Assembly (NCBI GenBank): GCA_964035015.1
Contig: OZ036000.1
Coordinates: 4,161,099 to 4,225,098, forward strand
Direction: 5' to 3'
DNA from: Corallium rubrum
Lineage: Eukaryota; Cnidaria; Anthozoa; Scleralcyonacea; Coralliidae
DNA: 64,000 bases
In this document: positions 45,701-53,223 of the stretch, in pieces
Numbering within the stretch: position 1 is the first letter of the stretch
Layout: every line of letters starts with the position of its first letter
The notes under the pieces: generated by a model
Seen by the model: the letters and a program-made list of their open reading frames with translations, nothing else
The model's database searches: none
Told to the model about the DNA's origin: nothing
Position numbers and translations under genes: made by a program

Positions 45701-46074
45701 ATGTGTTTCATGTATATATTTTTTGTTTTTCTAATTTAGACACGTACGTCAAGGTCCATGTTATCTTTTGCGACGAAACGGTTCAAAGATTCAAGACCAA
45801 ATTGGTTCAAAAGACTAACAATCCTAAATACGAGACAACCTTTACCCTAGCGGGGTTCTTCTCCCGGGGAAAGATGACGCAAACTCTCGTGAAACTAACA
45901 GTGTATGCTAAATCAGTGACAAGGTGCGGAGTCGGTCACGTACTTTTAGGAACCGGCAGACAAACTGATAGAACAGCCAGCGGTTATCAACATTGGGAAA
46001 CCATTGTTGATAAGCCACAGCTCGATATCTCCCAGTGGCATGTACTAAAACCTGTCAGGTCCATGACGCCTTGA
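31841..46074 (+). CDS. Synaptotagmin-like protein C: join(31841..31853,41410..42263,43730..43859,45740..46074), 443 aa
   Basis: Third paralogue. The proposed 13-nt first exon (M-K-S-E and one base) splices across a 9.6-kb intron in phase 1 onto an anchor beginning ILPIGLGIG, then a basic cluster (RRMSRRHKKS), the motif QDIPGFMLPT, a linker shorter than in A, C2A (from about 41890) and C2B. C2B begins CGEMLVRLKYDPVEEVVTLG, continues D-T-Y-V-K-V-H after the junction and ends GYQHWETIVDKPQLDISQWH. Loop 3 (TVYAKSVTRCGVGH) has no aspartate, so calcium-independent function is inferred. The coding total of 1332 nt is a multiple of three. The exon order, phases and final motif match B. The first exon is the least certain part. 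Confidence 0.85.
31861..33350. other. Intron of gene C, nothing recognised
   Basis: AT-rich intron sequence. A 70-codon frame at 32396-32608 has no recognisable features. Confidence 0.4.
33350..34160. repeat. caagttgttggga repeat region, interrupted
   Basis: Repeated variants of caagttgttgggacaac and aacaagtttgtgaacaag run from about 33380 to 33600 and again near 33885 and 34138. The hAT-like MITE at 33599-33880 splits them. Confidence 0.5.
33599..33880. mobile_element. hAT-like MITE, 282 bp
   Basis: Terminal inverted repeats cagtgaactccat and atggagttcactg. Flanking 8-mers tggcaggc and cgacaggc agree at six of eight positions, consistent with an aged 8-bp duplication. Subterminal ctaacttcc and ggaagttagc-like motifs also pair. 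Confidence 0.7.
34913..35582. mobile_element. Inverted-repeat element with about 160-bp arms
   Basis: Left arm 34913-35070 (aactataagtcgagggttga, attataatcgattatatatc, tttctacgcaccgcgggat) is complementary to 35403-35582. About 330 bp lie between. Open frames on both strands repeat the same peptide because of the symmetry. Confidence 0.75.
35731..36145. mobile_element. MITE with tgacaaacggcgtatttttc termini
   Basis: Ends ctgtgacaaacggcgtattt and aatacgccgtttgttacag. The motif aaaatacgccgtct recurs inside in both orientations. Confidence 0.75.
36290..36715. mobile_element. Two copies of the gccgaaacagagaacgtagg palindrome
   Basis: First palindrome 36311-36428, second 36465-36596. Each has gtttcgagcgaaggcccttc and its complement in the centre. 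Flanking edges attgttgtttcaacactgcc and acagcacactacttttat are the family ends, present twice after the second copy. Confidence 0.8.
36716..37850. other. Intron of gene C, nothing recognised
   Basis: No coding or repeat signal beyond scattered AT-rich runs. Confidence 0.4.
37857..37956 (-). repeat. Single reversed unit of the 112-bp repeat
   Basis: ttaacactttgaggcctgga, ctgaataaaatcgtctggcg and gtcgtcaggcttcaaagtgt are the reverse complement of the units tandemly repeated at 16178-16606. Confidence 0.7.
38320..38745. repeat. Region of cggattc and gtttacac inverted motifs
   Basis: gtttccggattcg, ggcgtttacactacatgg, gccgtttacactaaactcgg, ttcacactacg and tgtgaacggcaaaacgagtc are related in direct and inverted orientation. 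It looks like a decayed member of the elements whose termini read gtttacac. Confidence 0.45.
39174..39461. mobile_element. CATAG-ended MITE with 7-bp duplication, copy 3 (288 bp)
   Basis: Ends catagtccctagaattatat and aatttatttctagggactatg; subterminal gtttccagac on the right. The flanking 7 bp, atctgac, are identical on both sides (39167-39173 and 39462-39468). Confidence 0.85.
39656..40000 (-). mobile_element. SINE with 5S rRNA-like head, copy 2 (reversed)
   Basis: The head gcacgggtggcgtgtgct is near 40000 on the minus strand, followed by gttaagcctggttagacggg and agtacttggatgggtgaccg, then the core cgggttctccggttttactcc. The (att)n run at 39656-39720 reads as an (aat)n tail on the minus strand. 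The 3' part differs from copy 1, so two subfamilies are present. Confidence 0.8.
40395..40523 (+). repeat. Triplicated 43-bp SINE head
   Basis: Three 43-bp units (40395, 40438, 40481), each beginning ggggtgttggtggcacagtg and including gttagcgcacgtgcctttta, the tRNA-like A-box region. Only the last continues into the B box. Confidence 0.9.
40481..41240 (+). mobile_element. tRNA-derived SINE, interrupted by a palindromic MITE
   Basis: A-box-like tggcacagtggttagcgc, then a B box ggttcaattcc at 40534-40544, then ggccgcatgtgagaagagtg, the core tttcctccgggtactccggt, then cactggaccaatgaggg and ctctagggagaacagtt. After the insertion at 40726-41194 it resumes with actgatagagatatccagta taaataag and a gtttagttta tail. 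Confidence 0.8.
40726..41194. mobile_element. Long palindromic MITE, ttaaag family, copy 4 (nested in SINE)
   Basis: Ends ttaaagtgtatatgaaacga and tcgtttcatatacactttaa. Arms of about 170 bp include tttgaaagaactcttaaaa and gatatctcaagaactaag-type sequence. It splits the SINE at a site where other copies read continuously (30463-30495). Confidence 0.85.
41410..42263 (+). CDS. Gene C exon: membrane anchor, linker and C2A
   Basis: Acceptor gtttaaatatag ends at 41409, phase 1; donor gtaagg at 42264, phase 0. The frame runs on to a stop at 42420-42422, but the extra codons lie in a tandem repeat and are intronic by comparison with A and B. C2A loop 3 reads RVLHDNSTVVAEA. Confidence 0.85.
42264..42812 (+). 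repeat. Three tandem copies of about 182 bp starting at the splice donor
   Basis: Units begin gtaaggaaatgtttcattga at 42264, 42445 and 42628 and include cgcacgacagaaacaagggg and ccgcctagggttctcccttt. The first unit starts at the donor of the C2A exon, so the donor sequence exists three times in the intron. Confidence 0.9.
43082..43372 (+). mobile_element. Hairpin-ended repeat, copy 1 (forward)
   Basis: One end is a stem: gtgttttatcagatataaag and its complement around cgaggcgaagccgag. Then come gaaccacttggtaagttgat, ccttgtctaagccgagaaaa, and the other end gtgttttcctcatgaattat taatgagt. Copies: 43876 (reversed), 49851, 50711, 51000 and 51411. Confidence 0.85.
43730..43859 (+). CDS. Gene C exon: first part of C2B
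   Basis: Acceptor aaattattttag ends at 43729, phase 0; donor gtaagc at 43860, phase 1. Codes SSQSPKCGEMLVRLKYDPVE to the R-G-L turn and KHKILG. It sits between two inverted copies of the hairpin-ended repeat; the reversed copy starts about 16 nt after the donor. Confidence 0.85.
43876..44172 (-). mobile_element. Hairpin-ended repeat, copy 2 (reversed)
   Basis: The reverse complement matches the copy at 43082-43372 over its whole length with only a handful of differences by eye. Confidence 0.85.
44370..44940. repeat. Related hairpin and half-element
   Basis: 44375-44590 contains gggctttatatcgcat and a stem around ctcggacgcttcgcgtcctcgg. 44612 onward begins actcattaataattcatgat gaaaacac and continues with gatttacataaactttagct, the non-hairpin end of the same repeat group. 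Confidence 0.5.
45076..45243. mobile_element. Decayed MITE with gatcgttttcat termini
   Basis: Left gatcgttttcatctgacgtc and right gatcaggtgagtgaaaacgatc form an imperfect inverted repeat. Internal ggccatattggtgtacca and ggccatactggcgtacca are direct repeats. Confidence 0.5.
45740..46074 (+). CDS. Gene C last exon: second part of C2B, stop
   Basis: Acceptor gtttttctaatttag ends at 45739; the exon completes GAC (D) of DTYVKVHVIF. Loop 3 lacks aspartate; the C-terminus is DISQWHVLKPVRSMTP. TGA stop at 46072-46074. Confidence 0.9.
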
Positions 46075-46139
46075 CGAAGAATATTTTTTCGAGTGTTCCT
46101 ACGAGTGATGTCCTGTTTACTAAAGTATTAAAGTTTTAA

Positions 46140-46145
46140 AATAAA
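46140..46145 (+). promoter_or_regulatory. Polyadenylation signal of gene C
   Basis: AATAAA 66 nt after the stop codon. Confidence 0.65.
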
Positions 46146-46319
46146 GTTAGAAGCACTCCTGAATATTATTTCCATTCTGCCAGCAGAAGCTCTTTTTGCA
46201 AGCTCCGAAATCGGCAGATTTCGGCAGAGAATATTTCCTTTTACTTCGGAGGATGCAGAAAAAGGCTCTGCTCGCAAAATGAACGTATTAATAGTGATAG
46301 TATTAGCTTCGGAAAATAG

Positions 46320-46420
46320 ATTTTATGGTATTCTATTCTATATTGTATTGTAATATATTACTTGTATTGTAATATATTGTGTTGTATTGTATTGTAATAT
46401 ATTGCATTGTGTTGCATGGA
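46320..46420 (+). repeat. Simple repeat attgtattgtaatat
   Basis: Imperfect tandem copies of ttgtattgtaatatatt in the sequence after gene C. Confidence 0.7.
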
Positions 46421-46601
46421 CATAAGAGAAAACCTTACGCAGTCGCTAACGATATATTTGAATGAATTTAAAGAATGAATATATATTTTTTAAATATATT
46501 TAACCTATAAACTATTCTAATATGTGCATATATATATATAGTGTCCTTAAAAGCAGTCTTGCGTCGAATAATACATACAGCTTTCATTGAGAACTTTTCT
46601 T

Positions 46602-47356
46602 AATTTAAAGAACATTAGCAATAAAAATTAAGTTTGTATAATTTGAAAGAACTCGTAAATTAGATGGTCTCTGACGTCAAGAGCAGGGTACAGTATAGAC
46701 GAAATCGGAGTTTCGACTGCGCATACAATCTGAGTCGGGATAAAACGTAGTTCATTTATAACATGAGGCTGAAGCAGCCGTAGTAAACATAACATGCATT
46801 TCTGATTTCAGAAACTTTTTAATGTTTAGGTATTCTATAAGGATAAACTTTGCTTATCGATTCTCCTTGACAATAATCCTAAACGTAGTATCTAAAAATG
46901 ATGAACTCAAAACATAAAAAAACAGTCCCAGCCTATGTTATCTTCCCGTTATGCTTTAATAGACACGATGTAATTTGCATAGGGGCCCAATTTGAATAGG
47001 AAACTAATTAGCATGTGGGCCTGAACGAAACTACGATTTGGTGTATTATCACACCTAGCAAAATCAGTTATATCTCTAAGTTTGTTTAACGAAATAACTT
47101 GAAACTGTGCACATAAAAACGCCTTTTGACACTAAACATTTTATATTGAGCAATCCTAGAGGTGTATTAAGTGATTTTGTAATATATGAAAATACTGACC
47201 CTGCTCCTGACGTCAGAGATCATCTCATTTACATATCAAACAAACTGGAATATTTTAAAAACGAAGAAATATACAAAAAAGTTGTAAAAGCTCTATTACA
47301 ATTTACGAGTTCGTTCAAATTAGATAAACTTCATTTTTATTGCCAATGTCCTAATT
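46602..47356. mobile_element. Long palindromic MITE, ttaaag family, copy 5 (interrupted)
   Basis: Ends ttaaagaacattagcaataa and ttattgccaatgtcctaatt. It matches the copy at 17404 (ctgacgtcaagagcagggta; aaaatcagttatatctc). A different MITE is inserted at 46698-47045. Confidence 0.75.
46698..47045 (+). mobile_element. MITE, aaatcg-agtttcg termini, copy 2 (nested)
   Basis: Reverse complement of the element at 26085-26435: agacgaaatcggagtttcga at the left and cgaaactacgatttggtgta at the right. It splits the palindromic MITE between the gcagggtacagta and cacacctagcaaaatcag motifs. Confidence 0.75.
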
Positions 47357-47409
47357 TAAGCACTCATACGCATTCGATGCCACAATTATTTTGCCATTAT
47401 TATATTCAT

Positions 47410-47560
47410 ATATCTTATTAGATGTTTTGGTGTGTAGTATCGTATATTTTTACGAGTTGTGCCGTTCTTTGACGAGCCCGCATGGCGAGTCAAAATACAA
47501 ACGAGTAAAAATATACAGCGATACTACACACCAAAACATCTTGCAAGAGATTTATTATAC
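47410..47560. repeat. Hairpin with tacgagt motifs
   Basis: gttttggtgtgtagtatcg with tatatttttacgag and the complements ctcgtaaaaatata-type and cgatactacacaccaaaac form a stem around gacgagcccgcatggcgagtc. Confidence 0.6.
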
Positions 47561-48630
47561 AACTGCTCTGATCAACAAATTTTTATGGAAAAAGAAAACT
47601 CTAAAAAGGCCAGAGAAGAGGTAGCGTGACTTGCACCAGGACAAAATAATAAGCATACACGAAGTAGTCTCCCGTGTGATAAATTTGATTGGCTAACAAT
47701 CCAAATAAACAGTGCAAATAACTAACTATCCAAATATCGCTGTATATTTGCACTCATTTTTAGCGTTATTTGGACAGTTTTTAATGCAGTTGTATAATAA
47801 AAATACATATTATCTGGGTAGTCTACTAACAACTGTAATCTTCATAAAATAAGAATCATCTGATTTCTATTTTTTTGATGTTTTTTGTCAGTTTGGATGA
47901 ATTAAACTACAGTCTAAGTATCTGGTCTTTTTTATTTTTCAATTTAAAAATGATGCTTATGAATGAAAACAAAGGATCGCCCTTGATTTGTTAAAGAGAT
48001 TTCATGACCTGAATACGATAAACACCTGCTGTTAAGAATTTTCTATGTATACCTATAAGAATTCAGGCTAAGATTCGGATCGAATTTTGACATTTTTTGT
48101 ACTATCCAACTACATAACAACTTTTTTGAACCTGACGTTTGAAGTAGGTTCAAATGCAACCAAGGAAAGAATTTCGAGATACAAGTTTAGTTTAGTTTTA
48201 GTTTTTAGTTTAATAGCTTAATCATCAAATATACATATAATCTGATGAAAGGTGATCCAAAATATATAGACCGTTATTTGTTTTCGTTGATCTCACGCAC
48301 GGCTGGTTTCTTATATACTTGCGACGGCCACCGACGATGCATTTAAAATCACAAAAACAAAACTTTATAAACCGCAGATATATCCAATATGTTCGTTTAT
48401 ACACGATATATTGATAAATAAATTCTCCATCAAGTTTTGTCTTCAGTTATTATTTTAAATATCGAAAAAGGAATAACTGCAAAAGATTATTAAAACGCGA
48501 CAAAGATTAAATATATATACCTAGTCAAGCGTGGCCAGGTTATGATCTAACGTTTAAAATACGAATTTGGAAGCTAAGGTTTTGCGCTCTGAAAAATAGC
48601 GTAAAATCGGATATACTAACGGCCTTAAAG
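47561..48630. other. Upstream region of the thioredoxin-fold gene
   Basis: AT-rich, no gene or clear repeat. The promoter of the gene at 48631 should lie here, but I cannot identify core elements with confidence. Confidence 0.35.
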
Positions 48631-48773
48631 ATGCAGCCTTTTCTATTTCTTGTACCATTAGCCGCTTTGGTTGTAGTGGTGAATTCTGACACTGTATTTC
48701 AACTCACAGATAGTGATTTCGACCAATATATTAAAGACAAGGAAGCAATGCTGGTGGATTTCTACGCGCCATG
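48631..48773 (+). CDS. Thioredoxin-fold gene exon 1
   Basis: ATG at 48631, signal peptide, first strand and helix up to DFYAPW; donor gtaaac at 48774, phase 2 inside the Trp codon. Confidence 0.85.
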
Positions 48774-51700
48774 GTAAACACGAACCATTTAAAAATTTTA
48801 ATACATTTGAATAAAAGCAACATGATAGTTAAGATTTTGATGTTTAGACTATAATGTTTTGGCGTCTTAGTAAACTCCGAAAAGAAATGATAACAAACTC
48901 AATTTCAAATATATCTATTTTTACATGTTTATATAATTATATACAATTTTATGAATTCGTCATATGTAAACATCCCTATTGCACGATAATCCACGTAAAT
49001 GTTTTAACTTTTTAAAATACTTAAATCTTTTTATGAATTAAATGAAAGTCATGATACAATTTTTGCTCGTTCATACATAAACACAAGCATCCCAAATTTT
49101 TATATATTTTTTTTTATTTAATATAAGGCGACATGTAATTCAAATCAAGCATAAAGCATTTCCTCTATTTTGTACTTTTCAACTTTGTGTGTTAACACAT
49201 TATTATAATCTCTAGCATTTAGGGCATAAAGTAATATCATTTAGTTTTCAATTTGGTTATGAACTCTCTTTTATACGTACTAATTTAGGTGTAGTGACTG
49301 CAAAAGACTGGCACCGAAATACGAATCAGCTGCTTCGATACTTGGCGCCAAAAAGAAGTTTGTTTTAGCAAAAGTGAGTGTTAAGTATAGTATATAGTAC
49401 AAACATTATACGTTTAATAATGTACTAACTCGAACTTTAAACTAAAGTGGTTTACATTGTATTTCTTACATTGTGTATTAAGAAATTGTATTTCTGCATG
49501 TGTGATTCTCAAAACACAACTAAAACATATTTTTAAAATGTATACTTTCAACATTGTGACAGATGCACAAATTACGTTTTCAGCGATATAAAACTATTGT
49601 CATGCGTTGTAAGGTTGGAGCGTTAGCTAGTTGTTTTATTCTATTCTAGGTCGACTGTTACAGCACCGGTATGGCGACTTGTCGAAAATATGGTGTTCGC
49701 AGTTGGCCTCAAGTGAAGTTATTTAAATACGGAAAATATGAAGGAGAATATTACGGAGCTGAAGATGCATGTATGTTATTAAATGTATTGAATTAAATAT
49801 TTTTATATAATAATAATTTTAATAATAAGTGCCTATAGTGATATCTTAATGTACTGTATAATAAACGAGCAGGAGTGTTTTATCAGATATAAAGACACGA
49901 GGCGAAGCCGAGTGTTTTTATATCTGATAAAACACGAACTGCGAGTTTATTATACGGCCTCAAAAACGAACCACTTGGTAAGTTGATTGGCGGAGTTAGT
50001 TTGAAAAATAACCTTGTCTAAGCCGAGAAAATCAAAGCTAAAGTATATGTAAATCAGGAGAAATCTTTATCACATATAAAGATACGATACGGTCATGATT
50101 TTCTTTTGTGTTTTCTTCATGAGTTATTAATGAGTTTTTGAAATCCATATAAATAACATCTTATTTAAAAGTAGTCTTTCCTTTGTAGAGATTGGTGTTT
50201 ATAACTTCTCCATATCTCACTTCGTTCTTGAAATAGTAAGATTTGTTTGATATGCAAATTTAACCCCTTGACATCAAACGCGCGTGACAAAAAAAGAAGT
50301 ATATATCTTTGTAATAGATCTATAAAAAAAATCACTTGAAACATTGTATGTTTAAGTGAAATAAAAGTAGCGTGCTGCGTAGGCAGTGTAGAAACAACAA
50401 TCGAAATATAGTAAGGTTAGATATACTGCCGAAACAGAGAACGTAGGAGTCTAACGTCGAGCGAAGGCCCTTCGTTCCCTGTTTCGGCAGTATATCTATG
50501 TTTAAGTGATGTGGGAGTCACACACGTACAAGATTAGTTTCAAGTTTTTTTGTTCGATAATTGTAAAGATATATAAAAACTTTTTAAAAAAACCCACATC
50601 ATTCACGTGTAACTTCAAGTGGGTAAATCAAACAAATCTCTGACGAAGGCCTTAGAAAATAGAAATTACGTTCAATACTTTCGGCAGCACTCAAATCTTA
50701 CTATATTTCGATGTACTGTTTAATAAACGAGCAGGAGTGTTTTATCAGATATAAAGACACGAGGCGAAGCCGAGTGTTTTTATACCTGATAAAACACGAA
50801 CTGCGAGTTTATTGAACGGCTTCAAAAACGAACCACTTGGTGAGTTCATTGGCGTAGTAAGTTTGAAAAATTACACTGTCTAAGCCGAGAAAATCAAAGC
50901 TAAAGTTTATGTAAATCAGGAGAAATCTTTATCACATATAAAGATACGATACGGTCATGATTTTCTTTTGTGTTTTCCTCATGAATTATTAATGAGTGTT
51001 TTTATATCTGATAAACCACGAACTGCGAGTTTATTATACGGCTTCAAAAACGAACCACTTGGTAAGTTGATTGGCGGAGTTAGTTTGAAAAATAACCTTG
51101 TCTAAGCCGAGAAAGTCAAAGCTGAAGTTTATGTAAATCAGGAGGTATCTTTATCACATATAAAGACACGATAAGGTCATGATTTTCTTTTGTGTTTTCC
51201 TCATGAATTATGAGTTTTTGAATTGTATTTCAACATTGCCTACGCAGCACACTACTTTCATTTCACTGTGTAAATTAATCAGTTTATTATTTTAAAAGGT
51301 TTTTTTCCAAATAAAACAAACTTAATTTTCGCTACACAGGCACTTTAATTAATAATTTATCATGAGCGAATAATCTAGGAAGATGTCCTAAACCGGGTCA
51401 GTGTATGAAGTACTGTTTAATAAACGAGCAGGAGTGTTTTATCAGATATAAAGACACGAAGCGAAGCCGAGTGTTTTTATATCTGATAAAACACGAACTG
51501 CGAGTTTATTGAACGGCTTCAAAAACGAACCACTTGGTACGTTCATTGGCGCAGTAAGTTTGAAAAATAACCTTGTCTAAGCCGAGAAAATCAAAGCTGA
51601 AGTTTATGTAAATCAGGAGGTATCTTTATCACATATAACGACACGATACGGTCATGATTTTCTTTTGTGTTTTCCTCATGAATTATGAGTTTTTGAATGT

Positions 51701-52617
51701 ATTTCAACATTGCCTACGCAGCACACTACTTTCATTTCACTGTGTAAATTAATCAGTTTATTATTTTAAAAGGTTTTTTTCAAATAAAACAAACTTAATT
51801 TTCGCTACACAGGCACTTTAATTAATAATTTATCATGAGTCAATAATCTAGGAAGATGTACTAAACCGTGTCAGTATATAAAATGCAACTATAGACCTTC
51901 TATGGTATAGCATACGTAATTTTCACCCTTTGACGTGAATTTTTTTTCAATTTTTCTTTTGAATTCTTTTCAATTTCGTTTATTGTCTTAGCTTTTGTAT
52001 ATTTTCAATAGAATTCAAAAGGCTGAAAATGACGTCAAGTGCGGAAAATGACGTACTATCATAGTCAATCGAGATATGGTCTGGAAACTCAGCTAAAGTC
52101 TTTGGTCTATCTTTTTGTTCACCTTTATGCATTTTTGTGCACGGTGCATGGTCACTGAACACATTGTACTTTAGTATAATGAACGAATTGTCCAATAGCA
52201 ACGTTTCAGTTCAATCACTCAACCGTGCTATTTAATTATTAATAAACCTAAAACAAAGGATGTGCACGGTGTAAGGTACGGTTCAACATAAAATCACAGC
52301 TCATTATAGGCGCTTTGAAGTTTGCCGAGTTTCCAGACCATATCTCGATTGACTATGGTACTCTGCACTTATTAAAATGGTTGCAATACTGTACGTGTAC
52401 TGCTCAAGTGATTGTACATACATGTATGATTGTACATAACTCTTTTTTGTTGTTGTTTTTCGGTAAAGATGCCATAGCTGCCTTCATGGATGGTCTTGTT
52501 AGTCAACCTGAAAATCAGGTAGGAACATCTCAAGACGCCCAAGCCTATTCTCAACCCCAACCTCAAACCCAAGTTCCTCTCGCATCTCCAGTGCCAAACT
52601 ACAATCCCACTGGATAA
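48631..52617 (+). CDS. PDI-like single-thioredoxin-domain protein: join(48631..48773,49289..49373,49650..49770,52469..52617), 165 aa
   Basis: Small secretory-pathway thioredoxin-fold protein, likely a disulfide oxidase/isomerase or a relative. Residues 1-20 form a signal peptide (MQPFLFLVPLAALVVVVNSD). The domain follows: AMLVDFYAPW, active site WCSDCK, KKKFVLAKVDCYSTGMATC and KYGVRSWPQVKLFKYGKYEG with the cis-proline. A Gln/Pro-rich tail ends NYNPTG, with no KDEL-type retention signal. Active-site CSDC differs from the CGHC of classical PDIs. Intron phases are 2, 0 and 1; the first intron splits the active-site Trp codon. Total 498 nt. The final exon also contains a possible donor (caggtagga at 52516-52524), so a longer isoform that splices onward is possible. 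The enzyme substrate is unknown. Confidence 0.85.
49289..49373 (+). CDS. Thioredoxin-fold gene exon 2
   Basis: Acceptor taatttag ends at 49288; codes the rest of Trp, then CSDCKRLAPKYESAAS and KKKFVLAK; donor gtgagtg at 49374, phase 0. Only 85 nt, hence invisible to ORF scans. Confidence 0.85.
49650..49770 (+). CDS. Thioredoxin-fold gene exon 3
   Basis: Acceptor ttctattctag ends at 49649; codes VDCYSTGMATCRKYGVRSWP (cis-proline), then QVKLFKYGKYEGEYYGAEDA; donor gtatgt at 49771, phase 1. Confidence 0.85.
49851..50141 (+). mobile_element. Hairpin-ended repeat, copy 3
   Basis: Same sequence as 43082-43372, inserted in the last intron of the thioredoxin-fold gene. Confidence 0.85.
50360..50500. 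mobile_element. gccgaaacagagaacgtagg palindrome, copy 4 (shortened)
   Basis: Left edge gtagcgtgctgcgtaggcag and core atactgccgaaacagagaac, ending ccctgtttcggcagtatat. The centre is partly deleted. Confidence 0.7.
50711..51222 (+). mobile_element. Hairpin-ended repeat, copies 4 and 5 (adjacent)
   Basis: A full copy from 50711 to 50999 is followed directly by a copy that begins in mid-hairpin (51000-51222). Confidence 0.8.
51223..51860 (+). repeat. Segmental duplication in the last intron
   Basis: Sequence 51223-51385 (attgtatttcaacattgcct, aaacaaacttaattttcgct, aataatctaggaagatgt) recurs at about 51699-51860 with few differences, each following a hairpin-ended repeat (51411-51698 in the second case). 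Confidence 0.8.
51900..52400 (+). mobile_element. MITE (accctttt family) copy 2, carrying an insertion
   Basis: 51900-52059 matches 5265-5425 (agcatacgtaattttcaccc, tgtcttagcttttgtatatt, ggctgaaaatgacgtcaagt). It then breaks at gacgtact and resumes after 52357 as gtactctgcacttattaaaa, as in the intact copy. Confidence 0.8.
52060..52357. mobile_element. CATAG-ended MITE with 7-bp duplication, copy 4 (298 bp)
   Basis: Ends catagtcaatcgagatatgg and ccatatctcgattgactatg, with tctggaaactc and its complement next. Flanks are gtactat and gtactct; the uninterrupted copy of the host element reads gtactct at 5413-5419. Confidence 0.85.
52469..52617 (+). CDS. Thioredoxin-fold gene exon 4, stop
   Basis: Acceptor tttttcggtaaag ends at 52468; completes TAT (Y) and codes AIAAFMDGLVSQPENQ, then a Gln/Pro/Ser-rich tail. 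TAA stop at 52615-52617. The upstream open frame from 52315 lies in MITE and intron sequence. Confidence 0.8.
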
Positions 52618-52771
52618 TTGGATAAATCCAGAAAACAACTGGCCATAGAAGAATAGTAATGTAAATATGTTCATATAGGCAAAAGCAAAAGACACAACCA
52701 ATATTTTGATTGGTTAGGTCCTGACTTAGTATTTTAAGGTGGCTCGACTCGTTCCCCCCCCCTCCCCCCTC

Positions 52772-53058
52772 AAAATTTGGCACAGGTGTCATGAGGTTCA
52801 TTTTAGTTCATTGCATAGCTCTAGTGGTGGGCTTGATTATTGAAAAGTGTTATACGCTCAAAGTTTACCTAAGTGAAGAAATCGTGTTTCTAGTAAATGC
52901 AGAAAACCTAATTTGCATAAAATCTGTCGCTTACCACTAACACAATTTCTCTAGATATGCAAGCGCCACAAGTATAAAGCTTTTCAATAATCAAGAGCAG
53001 CACTAGAGCTATGCAATGAACTAAAATGAACCTCATGACACCTGTGCTAAATTTTTCA
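52772..53058. mobile_element. MITE with gcacaggtgtcatgaggttc termini
   Basis: Left aaaatttggcacaggtgtca and right tgacacctgtgctaaatttt are complements; the arms continue through ttcattgcatagctctagt. Confidence 0.75.
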
Positions 53059-53102
53059 TGAAGAAAATACGTATAAAGCAATGAAGACTGTTCTTGTTTC
53101 AA

Positions 53103-53108
53103 AATAAA
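53103..53108 (+). promoter_or_regulatory. Candidate polyadenylation signal of the thioredoxin-fold gene
   Basis: AATAAA 486 nt after the stop; another lies at 53176-53181. Which is used is unknown. Confidence 0.35.
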
Positions 53109-53223
53109 TAGTTCCAAAAGAATTTTCTCCACTTAATTGTAAGAAGTTACCAACTTGTTATTGTCAAAAGTTTCAAATAAAAACTAACTGTAAAAGTTCT
53201 GTCAAAATCAAAAAAATTTCTTA

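Larger units (their letters stand above)
50150..51347. mobile_element. ttaaag-type palindromic MITE, broken by later insertions
   Basis: ctccatatctcacttcgttc and tgaaatagtaagatttgttt gatatg on the left and caaataaaacaaacttaatt ttcgctac with aggcactttaa on the right are the arms of the family. Between them lie the palindrome at 50360-50500 and hairpin-ended copies from 50711. Confidence 0.55.
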
